A stretch of 64,000 nt of DNA, taken from positions 170,997-234,996 of the forward strand of contig NZ_CADIJO010000010.1 of assembly GCF_902859705.1 (NCBI RefSeq). Direction: 5' to 3'. This document shows positions 1 through 7,476 of this stretch, in pieces. Numbering within the stretch: the stretch's first letter is position 1; every line of letters starts with the position of its first letter. The translations under genes were made by a program, and so were the position numbers. The notes under the pieces are model-generated. The model did not search any database. It was not told the DNA's origin and was given only the letters and a program-made list of their open reading frames with translations. The stretch is from Achromobacter deleyi (GTDB lineage Bacteria > Pseudomonadota > Gammaproteobacteria > Burkholderiales > Burkholderiaceae_B).

Positions 1-592
1 TGACGGTGATGCCGTCCGTGCGCGTCGGCAGCGCGGCGATCAGCGCCGTGCTGGAGGTCTTGTGCCAGGCCGAAAACGTCAGCAGGTCGGACCCCACCGA
101 ACCGGAACTGAAATTCTTGACGCCATCGATGCGATAGCCGTCCAGCTCGGCGCGCGCCACCACCCGCCGGTCCAGCGGATTGAGAGCATTGCCCCAGAAC
201 AGATGGCGTTCGACCGTGGGCCGCAGGAAGTACTCATGCTGCTCGGTCGTGCCGTACAGCAGCACGCCCGCCACTTGCAGATGGTGAAAGCCGAACACAT
301 GCGCCAGCGCGCTGTCGGCCTCGGCCAACGTGCGCACGGCGCCCAGCACCGTCGACCACTTGGCGCCCGCGCCGCCGTACTGCGTGGGCACCGACAGGCG
401 CAGCAGGCCGCTGGCGCGGATCAGTTCGCGCTCGGCGCCGGCATGGCCGCCCGCGCGGTCGCGTTCGACGGCGGTGGCTGCCAGTTGCGCTGCCAAGGCC
501 TGGACGGCGCGAGCCACATCGGCGCCGCGGGCCGGCGCGGCGCCACCATGGGGCGCCCGGTTCGCATCTTGGTCTGTGGAAGTCTTGGCCAT
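1..592 (-). CDS. Acyl-CoA dehydrogenase-fold flavoprotein (SfnB/DszC-like), 3' part beyond window
   Basis: The frame is open from ATG at 592 to the left edge (197 codons), so only the N-terminal part is present. It begins MAKTSTDQDANR. It then has the N-terminal helical domain of acyl-CoA dehydrogenase-type monooxygenases: IRASGLLRLSVPTQYGGAG near residues 54-72 and the substrate/flavin segment ALNPLDRRVV near 125. SfnB/DszC-like proteins of this fold use reduced flavin to oxidise organosulfur compounds. It starts 26 bp after ssuC on the same strand, so it is probably the last or next-to-last gene of the ssu operon, in the place where ssuB usually lies. The fold is fairly certain. The substrate is unknown. 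Confidence 0.8.
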   Translation of the reverse strand, partial: MAKTSTDQDANRAPHGGAAPARGADVARAVQALAAQLAATAVERDRAGGHAGAERELIRASGLLRLSVPTQYGGAGAKWSTVLGAVRTLAEADSALAHVFGFHHLQVAGVLLYGTTEQHEYFLRPTVERHLFWGNALNPLDRRVVARAELDGYRIDGVKNFSSGSVGSDLLTFSAWHKTSSTALIAALPTRTDGITV

Positions 593-618
593 GGAATCTC
601 GTTGCAAAGAATGGGCGC

Positions 619-1404
619 TCAGGCCGGCCGATAGGCTGGATTCCAGCGCAGCAGGCGCCGTTCCAGCGCCCGCGCCAGCGTGTCGGCCACCTTGCCCAGC
701 AAGGCGTAGAGCAGGATGCCGAGCAGCACCACGTCGGTCTGCAGGAATTCGCGCGCGTTCATGGTCATGTAGCCGATGCCGGATTGCGCCGAGATGGTCT
801 CGGTGACGATCAGGATCACCCACACCAGCCCCAGCGCGAAGCGCAGGCCGACCAGGATCGACGGCAACGCGCCCGGCAGGATCACGTCGCGATACAGGCG
901 CCAGCCGGTCAGGCCGTACGAGCGCCCCATTTCGATCAACGCCGGGTCCACCGAGCGGATGCCGTGAAAGGTATTCAGGTAGACGGGAAAGAACACCCCC
1001 AGCGACAGCAGCACCAGCTTGGCGGTTTCCTCGATGCCGAACCACAGGATGATCAGCGGAATCAGCGCCAGCACCGGGATGTTGCGGATCATCTGCAAGG
1101 TGGTGTCCAGCAAGGTCTCGGCCGTGCGGGACGAACCGTTCAGCAAGCCCAGCGCCAGGCCCAGCCCACCTCCCAGCAGCAAGCCCCACAGCGCCCGCAA
1201 GGCGCTGATGCGCACGTGCTGCCAGAGCTCTCCCGATACCGCCAGCGACCAGGCGGCCGCAGCCACCTTTGAAGGCGCCGGCAGAATCCGCGACGACAGC
1301 CAGCCGGCCTGCGCGGCCAACTGCCACACGAGCAGGATCAGGGCGGGGACCAGCCACGGCGCCAGGGCCGCGCGCCAGCCGCCGGGCTTCTGGGCGGCGC
1401 TCAT
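619..1404 (-). CDS. ssuC: Aliphatic sulfonate ABC transporter permease SsuC
   Basis: This 261-aa inner-membrane permease would form the channel for alkanesulfonate uptake with SsuA and an SsuB ATPase. The start [10 protein letters not shown] is chosen because its ATG shares one base with the ssuD stop (TGATG), a typical translational-coupling junction. A longer frame reading upstream has no membrane character. After a short N-terminus there are about six hydrophobic segments. The conserved cytoplasmic loop of binding-protein-dependent permeases appears as EMGRSYGLTGWRLYRDVILP near residue 165. Length fits the SsuC/TauC family. No ssuB is visible in the window; the next gene is a flavoprotein. 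Confidence 0.92.
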   Translation of the reverse strand: MSAAQKPGGWRAALAPWLVPALILLVWQLAAQAGWLSSRILPAPSKVAAAAWSLAVSGELWQHVRISALRALWGLLLGGGLGLALGLLNGSSRTAETLLDTTLQMIRNIPVLALIPLIILWFGIEETAKLVLLSLGVFFPVYLNTFHGIRSVDPALIEMGRSYGLTGWRLYRDVILPGALPSILVGLRFALGLVWVILIVTETISAQSGIGYMTMNAREFLQTDVVLLGILLYALLGKVADTLARALERRLLRWNPAYRPA

Positions 1405-2576
1405 CAGCTGGCCGATTCCTTGGGCACCAGTTCGGTGGCCATGACTTCGCCGAACGGGCCGGTCAGCACGGTGTTTCCGACCTTGTTGCCGCCCTTGCCG
1501 GGCAGCAGCGGGAACACCAGTTCGGCAAAGCGGTACGACTCTTCCAGGTGCGGATAGCCCGAGAAAATGAAGGTCTCGATGCCCAGGTCGGCGTATTCCT
1601 GGATGCGCGCGGCCACGGTCTTGGGGTCGCCCACCAGGGCGGTGCCGGCGCCGCCGCGCACCAACCCGACGCCGGCCCACAGGTTGGGCGAGATTTCCAG
1701 GTGCTTGCGGCCGCCCTGTTCGTCGTTCAGCTTGCCGCCGTGCAGCGCCGCCATGCGGCGCTGGCCTTCCGAATCCATTTTCGAGAACGCGGCCTGTGCC
1801 GCGCGCACCGAGTCTTCGCTGAGATGGCTGATCAGTTCGTCGGCCGCGGCCCAGGCCGCGTCTTCCGTCTCGCGCACGATGACGTGCAGGCGGATGCCGA
1901 AGCGCACCGTACGGCCATGCTTGGCCGCGCGGGCACGCACGTCGGCGATCTTGGCCGCCACGGCGTCGGGCGCTTCGCCCCAGGTCAGGTACACGTCCAG
2001 CTGCTCGGCCGCCAGTTCATGCGCGGCCTCGGACGAGCCGCCGAAGTACAGCGGCGGATAGGGCTTCTGCACCGGCGGGTAGATCACCTTGCCGCCCTTG
2101 GACACCAGTTGTTCGCCTTCGAAGGTGTAGCCCTCGGCGTCGTGGCTGTTTTCCAGGATGCCGCGCCAGATGCGCAGGTAATCGGCCGTGATGGCGTAGC
2201 GCTGGTCGTGGCTGACGAACACGCCGTCGCCTTCCAGTTCGCCGGGATCGCCGCCGGTCACCACATTGACCAGCAGCCGCCCTTCGGACAGGCGATCGAA
2301 CGTGGCGGCCATGCGCGCCGAGAACTGCGGCGAGCTGACACCCGGCCGGATGGCCACCAGGAACTTCAGGCGGCGCGTGGCGCCGATAAGGCTGGAGGCC
2401 ACCACCCAGGCGTCTTCGCACGACCGGCCGGTGGGCAGCAGCACGCCGTCATAACCCAGCGTATCGGCCGCCACCGCGACCTGGCGGAAGTAGTCGTAGC
2501 TGGCGGCGCGCGCGCCCTGGCTGGTGCCGAGATAGCGCGAATCGCCGTGGGTGGGGATGAACCAGAAGACGTCCAT
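1404..2576 (-). CDS. ssuD: FMNH2-dependent alkanesulfonate monooxygenase SsuD
   Basis: SsuD cleaves C1-C14 alkanesulfonates to the aldehyde and sulfite using O2 and FMNH2 supplied by SsuE, in the cytoplasm. The 390-aa protein starts [17 protein letters not shown], the signature N-terminus of the family. It carries [17 protein letters not shown] near residue 41 and [11 protein letters not shown] near residue 69, parts of the luciferase-like TIM barrel. [19 protein letters not shown] and the [16 protein letters not shown] segment are also highly characteristic. Full length for SsuD is about 380-390 aa. It lies between ssuA (18-bp gap) and ssuC (1-base overlap). Confidence 0.96.
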   Translation of the reverse strand: MDVFWFIPTHGDSRYLGTSQGARAASYDYFRQVAVAADTLGYDGVLLPTGRSCEDAWVVASSLIGATRRLKFLVAIRPGVSSPQFSARMAATFDRLSEGRLLVNVVTGGDPGELEGDGVFVSHDQRYAITADYLRIWRGILENSHDAEGYTFEGEQLVSKGGKVIYPPVQKPYPPLYFGGSSEAAHELAAEQLDVYLTWGEAPDAVAAKIADVRARAAKHGRTVRFGIRLHVIVRETEDAAWAAADELISHLSEDSVRAAQAAFSKMDSEGQRRMAALHGGKLNDEQGGRKHLEISPNLWAGVGLVRGGAGTALVGDPKTVAARIQEYADLGIETFIFSGYPHLEESYRFAELVFPLLPGKGGNKVGNTVLTGPFGEVMATELVPKESAS

Positions 2577-2594
2577 GGGTAGGCCTGCCCTTGT

Positions 2595-3560
2595 CTATTT
2601 CAGGTCCGACGGCGCGGCGTCGAACACGTTGAGGGGTTTGGGAATGAGCTTGAGCGCGTGGAACGCGTCCGCCACCTGCTGCTGCTCCTGCAGCACTTCC
2701 CGCGTGATCGGCTGCACGCCGTAAGCCAGCCGGTCGGCCGCCAGTTCGACCACGGCCTTGTCCAGCCCCAGCACCGGCTGCAGCAGCGCCACGGCTTCTG
2801 CGCGATGGTCGCGCGCCCACAGGTCGCCCTTGCGCACTTCGTCCAGCACCGTCCGGATCACGTCCGGATGCGCTTTTTCGTAGGCCCGCGCGGCCAGGAA
2901 GAATTGATAGTTCTTGACCACGCCGGTGCCGTCCGCCAGCACGCGCGCGCCCAACTGCTTTTCGGCGGCCGCCTGGAACGGGTCCCAGATGACCCACGCA
3001 TCGACCGACCCACGCTCGAACGCGGCACGCGCATCGGCCGGCGTCAGGTAGGCCACGTTGACGTCGCCATAGGCGACCCCGGCGCGCTCCAGCTGCTTGA
3101 CCAGCAGGTAGTGCACGTTGGACCCTTTGTTCAGCGCAACTTTCTTGCCCTTCAGGTCGGCCACGCTCTTGATCGCAGAGTCCTTGGGCACCAGGATGGC
3201 TTCGCTGGTGGGCGATGGCGGTTCGTTACCCACGTACACCAACGCAGCACCCGCGGCCTGCGCGAACACGGGCGGCGCTTCACCCACGGTGCCGAAGTCG
3301 ATGGAACCGACGTTCAAGCCTTCCAGCAGCTGCGGACCGGCGGGAAACTCGGTCCACTTCACCGTGATGCCCTGCGCGGCCAGGCGCTTGTCCAGGTCCC
3401 CCAGCGCCCGCACGATGGTCAGGGTGCCGTACTTCTGAAAGCCGATGCGCAGCGTCTTGGCATCCTGCGCCTGCGCCGCGGGCCACAGCAGCGATGCGCA
3501 CAGCAACGCCGCCAACCAGCGGAACACGGAAAGACGGGACACCCAGATCACGCTGCGCAT
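2595..3560 (-). CDS. ssuA: Aliphatic sulfonate ABC transporter periplasmic binding protein SsuA
   Basis: This 321-aa periplasmic receptor would capture sulfonates for SsuC. A signal peptide covers about residues 1-31 (basic start, hydrophobic LAALLCASLLW, cleavage after AQA). The mature protein begins KTLRIGFQKYGTLTIVRALG, the typical SsuA opening. Further family marks are EFPAGPQLLEGLNVGSIDFG near residue 80, the VALNKGSNVHYLLVKQLE segment and DAWVIWDPFQAAAE. It follows ssuE by 14 bp and precedes ssuD by 18 bp, giving the order ssuE-A-D-C. Confidence 0.94.
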   Translation of the reverse strand: MRSVIWVSRLSVFRWLAALLCASLLWPAAQAQDAKTLRIGFQKYGTLTIVRALGDLDKRLAAQGITVKWTEFPAGPQLLEGLNVGSIDFGTVGEAPPVFAQAAGAALVYVGNEPPSPTSEAILVPKDSAIKSVADLKGKKVALNKGSNVHYLLVKQLERAGVAYGDVNVAYLTPADARAAFERGSVDAWVIWDPFQAAAEKQLGARVLADGTGVVKNYQFFLAARAYEKAHPDVIRTVLDEVRKGDLWARDHRAEAVALLQPVLGLDKAVVELAADRLAYGVQPITREVLQEQQQVADAFHALKLIPKPLNVFDAAPSDLK

Positions 3561-3574
3561 GGAAAACCTCCGTT

Positions 3575-4168
3575 TCAGACGCTGAAGCCGCCCGCAAGCG
3601 CGAGCCGACCCAGGTCAAATGCTTCGTTGACAACCGCACCCCGCGGCGCCACCTGTTCGGCCAGCCGCTCGACCGAATCCTCCAGCCGCGCCAGCACGTC
3701 CACATCGATCTGGCTGACGCCGGCATCATCGATGCTCACCTGCTTGTCGGTGGCATAGACCCCGGCCAGAATGTGCCGTGCGCCCAGCGCGGACAGCACG
3801 GGCTTCAAGCCATACTCCAGCGCCAGCAGATGCGCCGGACTGCCGCCGGTGGCAATCGGCAGCACCACCTTGCCCGCCAACGCCTTTTCGTCCAGCAGAT
3901 CCAGCACCGCCTTCAACCCGCCCGAAAACGAGGCCTTGTAGACGGGCGTGGAAATCAGCACGGCATCGGCCGTGGCCACCCGAGCCCGCAAGGCATTGGC
4001 GGCAGCCCCGGTGTAGTGCCCTTCAACCAGGTCTTCGGCAGGAATGTCGCGCAACCCCAATTCGATGATGCCCAACCCCCGCGCCCGCAACAGCTGCGCG
4101 GCATGGCGCAGCAAGGCGGAAGAACGGGAGCGCTGCGACGGGCTGCCCGCCAAGGTAAGAATGCTCAT
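3575..4168 (-). CDS. ssuE: NADPH-dependent FMN reductase SsuE
   Basis: SsuE reduces FMN with NAD(P)H and passes FMNH2 to SsuD. The 197-aa flavodoxin-fold protein begins MSILTLAGSPSQRSRSSALL, with the FMN phosphate-binding loop GSPSQRSRS at residues 8-16. STPVYKASFSGGLKAVLDLL near residue 95 is the second conserved flavin loop. ATGGSPAHLLALEYGLKPVL lies further on. Family length is about 190 aa. It opens the ssu gene string, 50 bp after the MetQ-like gene. It could also feed the other flavin-dependent monooxygenases nearby (1-592 and 6085-9966), which is inference from location. Confidence 0.93.
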   Translation of the reverse strand: MSILTLAGSPSQRSRSSALLRHAAQLLRARGLGIIELGLRDIPAEDLVEGHYTGAAANALRARVATADAVLISTPVYKASFSGGLKAVLDLLDEKALAGKVVLPIATGGSPAHLLALEYGLKPVLSALGARHILAGVYATDKQVSIDDAGVSQIDVDVLARLEDSVERLAEQVAPRGAVVNEAFDLGRLALAGGFSV

Positions 4169-4218
4169 GTCAGATGGCCGGTGTAGCGTTGAAGAATCCT
4201 GCGCGGCGCCAGGCCGTT

Positions 4219-5025
4219 TCAGAAGGCGGGAATCAGCGAACCCTTGAATTCACTTTCGATGAAGGCCCGTACTTCGGGCGACTGATAGGCCGACACCAGC
4301 TTCTTGACCCAGGGCTGGTCCCGGTCTTTGGTGCGCACGGCAATGACATTTGCATAAGGCCCATCCGCCGCTTCACGCCCAATGGCATCACGCGCCGGCT
4401 CGAGGCCCGCCTGCGTGGCGTAGTCGTTGTTGATGGAAGCGGCAGTCAGGTCATCCAGCGAACGCGGCAACTGGGCCGCATCCAGCGCCACCAGCTTGAG
4501 CTTGCGCGGATTGGAGACGACATCAAGCGGCGTGGCATTGTTCTTCTGCTCGGCCTCGGGCTTGAGAGTAATGAGCTTATAAGCGGCGAGCAGACGCAAC
4601 GCCCGGTTGCCGTTGGAGGGATCGTTCTGAATGCCGACAGACGCACCTTCGGGCAAATCATTGAGCGACTTGATCTTGCGCGAATAGAACCCCAGCGGCG
4701 CAGTAACGGTCAGCCCCACGGGCACGATGTCAAAGCCGCGCGCCTTGATCTGGTTGTCCAGGAAGGGCTTGTGCTGAAACGCATTGGCATCCAGATCACC
4801 CGCATTGAGCGCCGCATTGGGCAGCTGGTAATCATTGAATTTGACGAGCTTTATCTCAAGGCCTTGGCGGGCAGCGACTTGCTTGACGACATCAAAGATC
4901 TTCTCGGTCGTGCCGACGGAGATGCCGACGGTGATGGTCTTTTTATCTTGGGTATCCGCGTGAGCGGCAGGCGCGATCGCAAAGGCGATTGCGGTGATGG
5001 CCAGCAGGTTTTTAGCGAACGACAT
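4219..5025 (-). CDS. MetQ/NlpA-family ABC transporter substrate-binding protein
   Basis: This 268-aa exported protein belongs to the NlpA family, whose best-known member MetQ binds D/L-methionine. A signal peptide ends near AHA at residue 23. No lipobox cysteine is present, unlike typical MetQ lipoproteins, so it may be free in the periplasm. Family motifs are TVGISVGTTEKIFDVVKQ, NAGDLDANAFQHKPFLD near residue 77, QNDPSNGNRALRLLA near residue 143, and NNDYATQAGL. No matching permease or ATPase is in the window. Its place directly upstream of ssuE suggests co-transcription under sulfur limitation and binding of methionine or another sulfur compound; the ligand is inference. Confidence 0.88.
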   Translation of the reverse strand: MSFAKNLLAITAIAFAIAPAAHADTQDKKTITVGISVGTTEKIFDVVKQVAARQGLEIKLVKFNDYQLPNAALNAGDLDANAFQHKPFLDNQIKARGFDIVPVGLTVTAPLGFYSRKIKSLNDLPEGASVGIQNDPSNGNRALRLLAAYKLITLKPEAEQKNNATPLDVVSNPRKLKLVALDAAQLPRSLDDLTAASINNDYATQAGLEPARDAIGREAADGPYANVIAVRTKDRDQPWVKKLVSAYQSPEVRAFIESEFKGSLIPAF

Positions 5026-5091
5026 CTTGTTTTTTCCGAATATGCAGAGAATCGATGGTTGATTCTGGCATCGTGGGGCGGGGCGGAAAAA

Positions 5092-5121
5092 TACTTAGTC
5101 GGTATGAAGTTATGTGTTGAA
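5092..5121 (-). promoter_or_regulatory. Possible promoter upstream of the metQ-ssu gene string
   Basis: On the minus strand a TTCAAC element (5121-5116) and a TAAGTA element (5097-5092) are 18 bp apart, about 67 bp before the MetQ-like start. The surrounding 60 bp is AT-rich compared with the coding DNA. The match to a sigma-70 promoter is weak, and sulfur-starvation promoters often need an activator of the CysB type. Kept as a candidate only. Confidence 0.3.
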
Positions 5122-5218
5122 GATTGATCTGGAGGGGAATGGCTTTGTTTTGGAAATATGACGATATTTCGTGGGGTTTTAGGGGGATGGGTTGTGCGTG
5201 GGTTTGAGTTCTTAAGTC

Positions 5219-5380
5219 GCGCTTGGCGGGGTCGGGGTGTGGAGGGCGGGGCTACGATTGCGGTCCGGAGCCTTCGCTCCGGACTGCCCCTTCGTCATCC
5301 TCGTCCGCCTTCGGCTCCCTTCGGATTCCCTCGGGCGCATCTACACGCCCCGCCCTCCACACCCCGACCCCGCCAAGCGC
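5219..5380. repeat. Hairpin element 1: perfect 34-bp arms around a conserved core
   Basis: Bases 5219-5252 and 5347-5380 are perfect reverse complements (34 of 34). They enclose a 94-bp core at 5253-5346. The core holds a smaller palindrome (GTCCGGAGC, 4-base spacer, GCTCCGGAC) followed by a run containing CCGCCTTCGGCTCCCTTCGG and CCCTCGGGCGCAT. Essentially the same core recurs in reverse orientation in element 2, yet the arms of the two elements are unrelated. No transposase is nearby. Confidence 0.85.
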
Positions 5381-5483
5381 TCACGATTAGGATCAGTCAC
5401 GGACGTTGGGGCGGACGGTGTGCTTGGCGTTTTTTTCACGGTCAGTGGGGGGTGGGCGGGGTGGGACGGTGCCCGCTTCGTGC

Positions 5484-5787
5484 CGGCCGCGCGGGCGGCC
5501 TTACGAAGCTTACGCGGCGTCTTGCGGGCGCCGATGCCGCTCTCGCGCGTAGGTGAGGATGTTGTTTTCTAGCGGCGCGGATGCCGTGGCGTTCCACATC
5601 AGTGTGCAGCGCCTGATGGGCGGCGCGCGAGACGGTCAGCATGCGCAATCAAGCGCCTGCCGCGCCGCCCATCACCGCCCCACCCCCACGATGTGCGACC
5701 CAATAGAAAACCAATCCCCAACAGCGCGAAGCGCAACCGCAACACTGTCAGCAACACAAATGCCAAACGTGGCCGCCCGCGCGGCCG
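5484..5787. repeat. Perfect 17-bp inverted repeat pair, 270 bp apart
   Basis: Bases 5484-5500 (CGGCCGCGCGGGCGGCC) and 5771-5787 are exact reverse complements. They lie between the two hairpin elements and enclose the smaller 5615-5673 hairpin. The sequence is pure G/C and self-similar, so some chance contribution is possible, but 17 bp perfect in a short interval adds to the palindromic character of the region. Confidence 0.6.
5615..5673. repeat. 13-bp inverted repeat hairpin
   Basis: GATGGGCGGCGCG at 5615-5627 pairs perfectly with CGCGCCGCCCATC at 5661-5673 across a 33-base loop. It sits midway between hairpin elements 1 and 2. No T-tract follows on either strand, so it does not look like an intrinsic terminator. 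Confidence 0.6.
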
Positions 5788-5854
5788 CGGCTTGGCGACC
5801 CTGCAGATCTCATTCCCTGTACACAGGTCTAGCAGCGCGACAAACCTCGAAAAC

Positions 5855-6026
5855 CGTAGCTCGTCGCGGGGGTGGCTTGCGGAGTGGGCAACCTCGATGC
5901 GCCCGAGGGAATCTGAAGGGAGCCGAAGGCGGACGAAGATGACGAGGGGGAAGTCCGGAGCGAACGCTCCGGACCGCAATCGTGGGCGCCCACTCCGCAA
6001 GCCACCCCCGCGACGGGCGACCTACG
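5855..6026. repeat. Hairpin element 2: perfect 27-bp inner arms around the inverted core
   Basis: Bases 5863-5889 and 5988-6014 are perfect reverse complements (27 of 27). Pairing resumes outside a small bulge (CGTAG at 5855-5859 with CTACG at 6022-6026). The enclosed 98-bp core is the reverse complement of the element-1 core with only about five to seven differences over roughly 85 aligned bases. The nested GTCCGGAGC/GCTCCGGAC palindrome is kept. The arms share no sequence with element 1. The element ends about 60 bp from the stop of the minus-strand monooxygenase gene. Confidence 0.85.
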
Positions 6027-6084
6027 AAGCAAAGCCCAACGCAAGACAAAAAAATCCACAGACGACCTCAGAAAACCCGAAGCA

Positions 6085-7455
6085 TCAAACAATCACCCCC
6101 CGGAAGTCCCCCGTCACATGCTCCAAAGGCAACCGACTCCGCCCCACCCCAAAAAGCTTCTCCCGAAGCGTCCCCTCGACATAAGAACTCTTAAAAACCC
6201 CACGTTCCTGCAACTCAGGCACCACCAGATCGATAAAGTCCGAATAGCACTCAGGCGTCACCGTACGCGCCAGATTGAAGCCATCGATATCTGTTTCTTC
6301 TACCCAGGATGCCAGTTCCTCTGCCACCTGCGCTCCGCTGCCCACCAGCGCCGGATAACGGCCGCCCAGTGCCATGTCCGCCAGCAGGTCATTCACCGTG
6401 CGGTCCGTCCTGGCCACCGTCAGATTCTTCACTGCGGACTCGATCGCGTTGTTCTTCACATAGCGTATCGGCTCGTCGTTCCTGTATTGCGAAAAGTCTA
6501 TCCCCGTTGAGCTCGCATAGTGTGCCAGGCCGGCCTCCGGGCTGGCGTAGCGCAGATACTCCGCGTGCTTTTCCCTGGCCTCGGCCTCCGTCTTGCCCAC
6601 CACTGCTGTCACGCCCATGAAGAACTTGATGTCGCGCGGGTCACGGCCTTCCTTGGCGACCGACTCGCGCACGCTGGCCACCAGCTTGCGCAGGCCTTCC
6701 TTGGTTTGGCTCGACACGAACACACATTCCGCGTGGCGCGCCGCGAACGCCTGGCCGCGGCCCGACGAGCCGGCCTGGTACAGCACCGGCGTGCGCTGGC
6801 GTGACGGCTCCGACAGGTGGTAGCCCTGCACCTTGTAGTACTTGCCCTCGTGGTCTATCCGGCGCACCGCCTCCGGGTCCGCATAGACCCGGGCCGCGCG
6901 ATCCGCGCGCACCGCCTTGTCGTCCCAGCTGCCTTCCCACAGCTTGTAGGCCACTTCCAGGAACTCGTCCGCGCGGTCATAGCGTTCGTCGTGCGCGATC
7001 TGCTCCGACAGGCCCATCGCCCGCGCCGCGCTTTCCAGATAGCCTGTCACGATATTCCAGCCGATGCGGCCGTTCGTCAGGTGGTCCAGCGTCGAAAAGC
7101 GGCGGGCCAGCAGGTAGGGGGCCTCGTACGTCAGGTTCACCGTCACCCCGAAACCCAGGTGGCGCGTCGCGGCCGCCATTGCCGACACCGTCAGCAGCGG
7201 GTCGTTCACCGGCAGCTGAATCGACTCGCGCAGCGTCAGGTCCGCCGAGTCCTGGTACACGTCGTATACCCCCACGATATCGGCCAGGAACAGGCCGTCG
7301 AACAGGCCGCGTTCCAGCAGCCGCGCCAGGTCCGTCCAGTAGTCCAGCGTCTTGTATTGCGTCGACGTATCTCGTGGATGCGTCCACAGGCCGTGGTTGA
7401 TGTGGCCCACGCAATTCATGTTGAATGCGTTCAGGAGGATTTGCTTCTTCGCCAT
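6085..7455 (-). CDS. NtaA/SnaA/DszA-family FMNH2-dependent monooxygenase
   Basis: This 456-aa cytoplasmic luciferase-like flavoprotein belongs to the two-component monooxygenases that oxidise nitrilotriacetate, sulfones or related substrates with FMNH2 from a partner reductase. Visible marks are LLNAFNMNCVGHINHGLW near the start, LFLADIVGVYDVY near residue 55, NDPLLTVSAMAAATRHLGFG, RRFSTLDHLTNGRIGWNIVT near residue 127, and YQAGSSGRGQAFAARHAECV near residue 225. Length is usual for the family. It follows two SfnB-like genes on the same strand (21-bp gap), so a role in using an organosulfur compound is likely. The reductase could be SsuE. Substrate unknown. Confidence 0.9.
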   Translation of the reverse strand: MAKKQILLNAFNMNCVGHINHGLWTHPRDTSTQYKTLDYWTDLARLLERGLFDGLFLADIVGVYDVYQDSADLTLRESIQLPVNDPLLTVSAMAAATRHLGFGVTVNLTYEAPYLLARRFSTLDHLTNGRIGWNIVTGYLESAARAMGLSEQIAHDERYDRADEFLEVAYKLWEGSWDDKAVRADRAARVYADPEAVRRIDHEGKYYKVQGYHLSEPSRQRTPVLYQAGSSGRGQAFAARHAECVFVSSQTKEGLRKLVASVRESVAKEGRDPRDIKFFMGVTAVVGKTEAEAREKHAEYLRYASPEAGLAHYASSTGIDFSQYRNDEPIRYVKNNAIESAVKNLTVARTDRTVNDLLADMALGGRYPALVGSGAQVAEELASWVEETDIDGFNLARTVTPECYSDFIDLVVPELQERGVFKSSYVEGTLREKLFGVGRSRLPLEHVTGDFRGVIV

Positions 7456-7476
7456 GGCGTGCCGCTTTCCTAAGTG

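Larger units (their letters stand above)
5026..6084. other. 1.06-kb non-coding stretch dense in inverted repeats
   Basis: No convincing gene is seen between the MetQ-like and NtaA-like genes. Open frames here are low-complexity, rich in Arg/Pro/Ser, and lie on the inverted repeats themselves. The stretch holds two large hairpin elements with a shared core in opposite orientation (5219-5380 and 5855-6026), a perfect 17-bp inverted repeat 270 bp apart (5484-5500 with 5771-5787) and a 13-bp hairpin (5615-5673). G-rich strings lie around 5440-5470 with a roughly complementary C-rich string near 5673-5690. Confidence 0.75.

Noticed and set aside
5158..6194. Several open frames of 60-160 codons in the repeat-rich gap
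   Set aside because: Their translations are Arg/Pro/Ser-rich, lie on the inverted repeats, and show no codon bias or ribosome sites.
7264..7269. GTATAC inside the NtaA-like gene (also 34081-34086 and 38968-38973 in other genes)
   Set aside because: These lie within coding sequence or at gene ends without the AT-rich flanks of the cluster sites. A few chance occurrences are expected in 64 kb.
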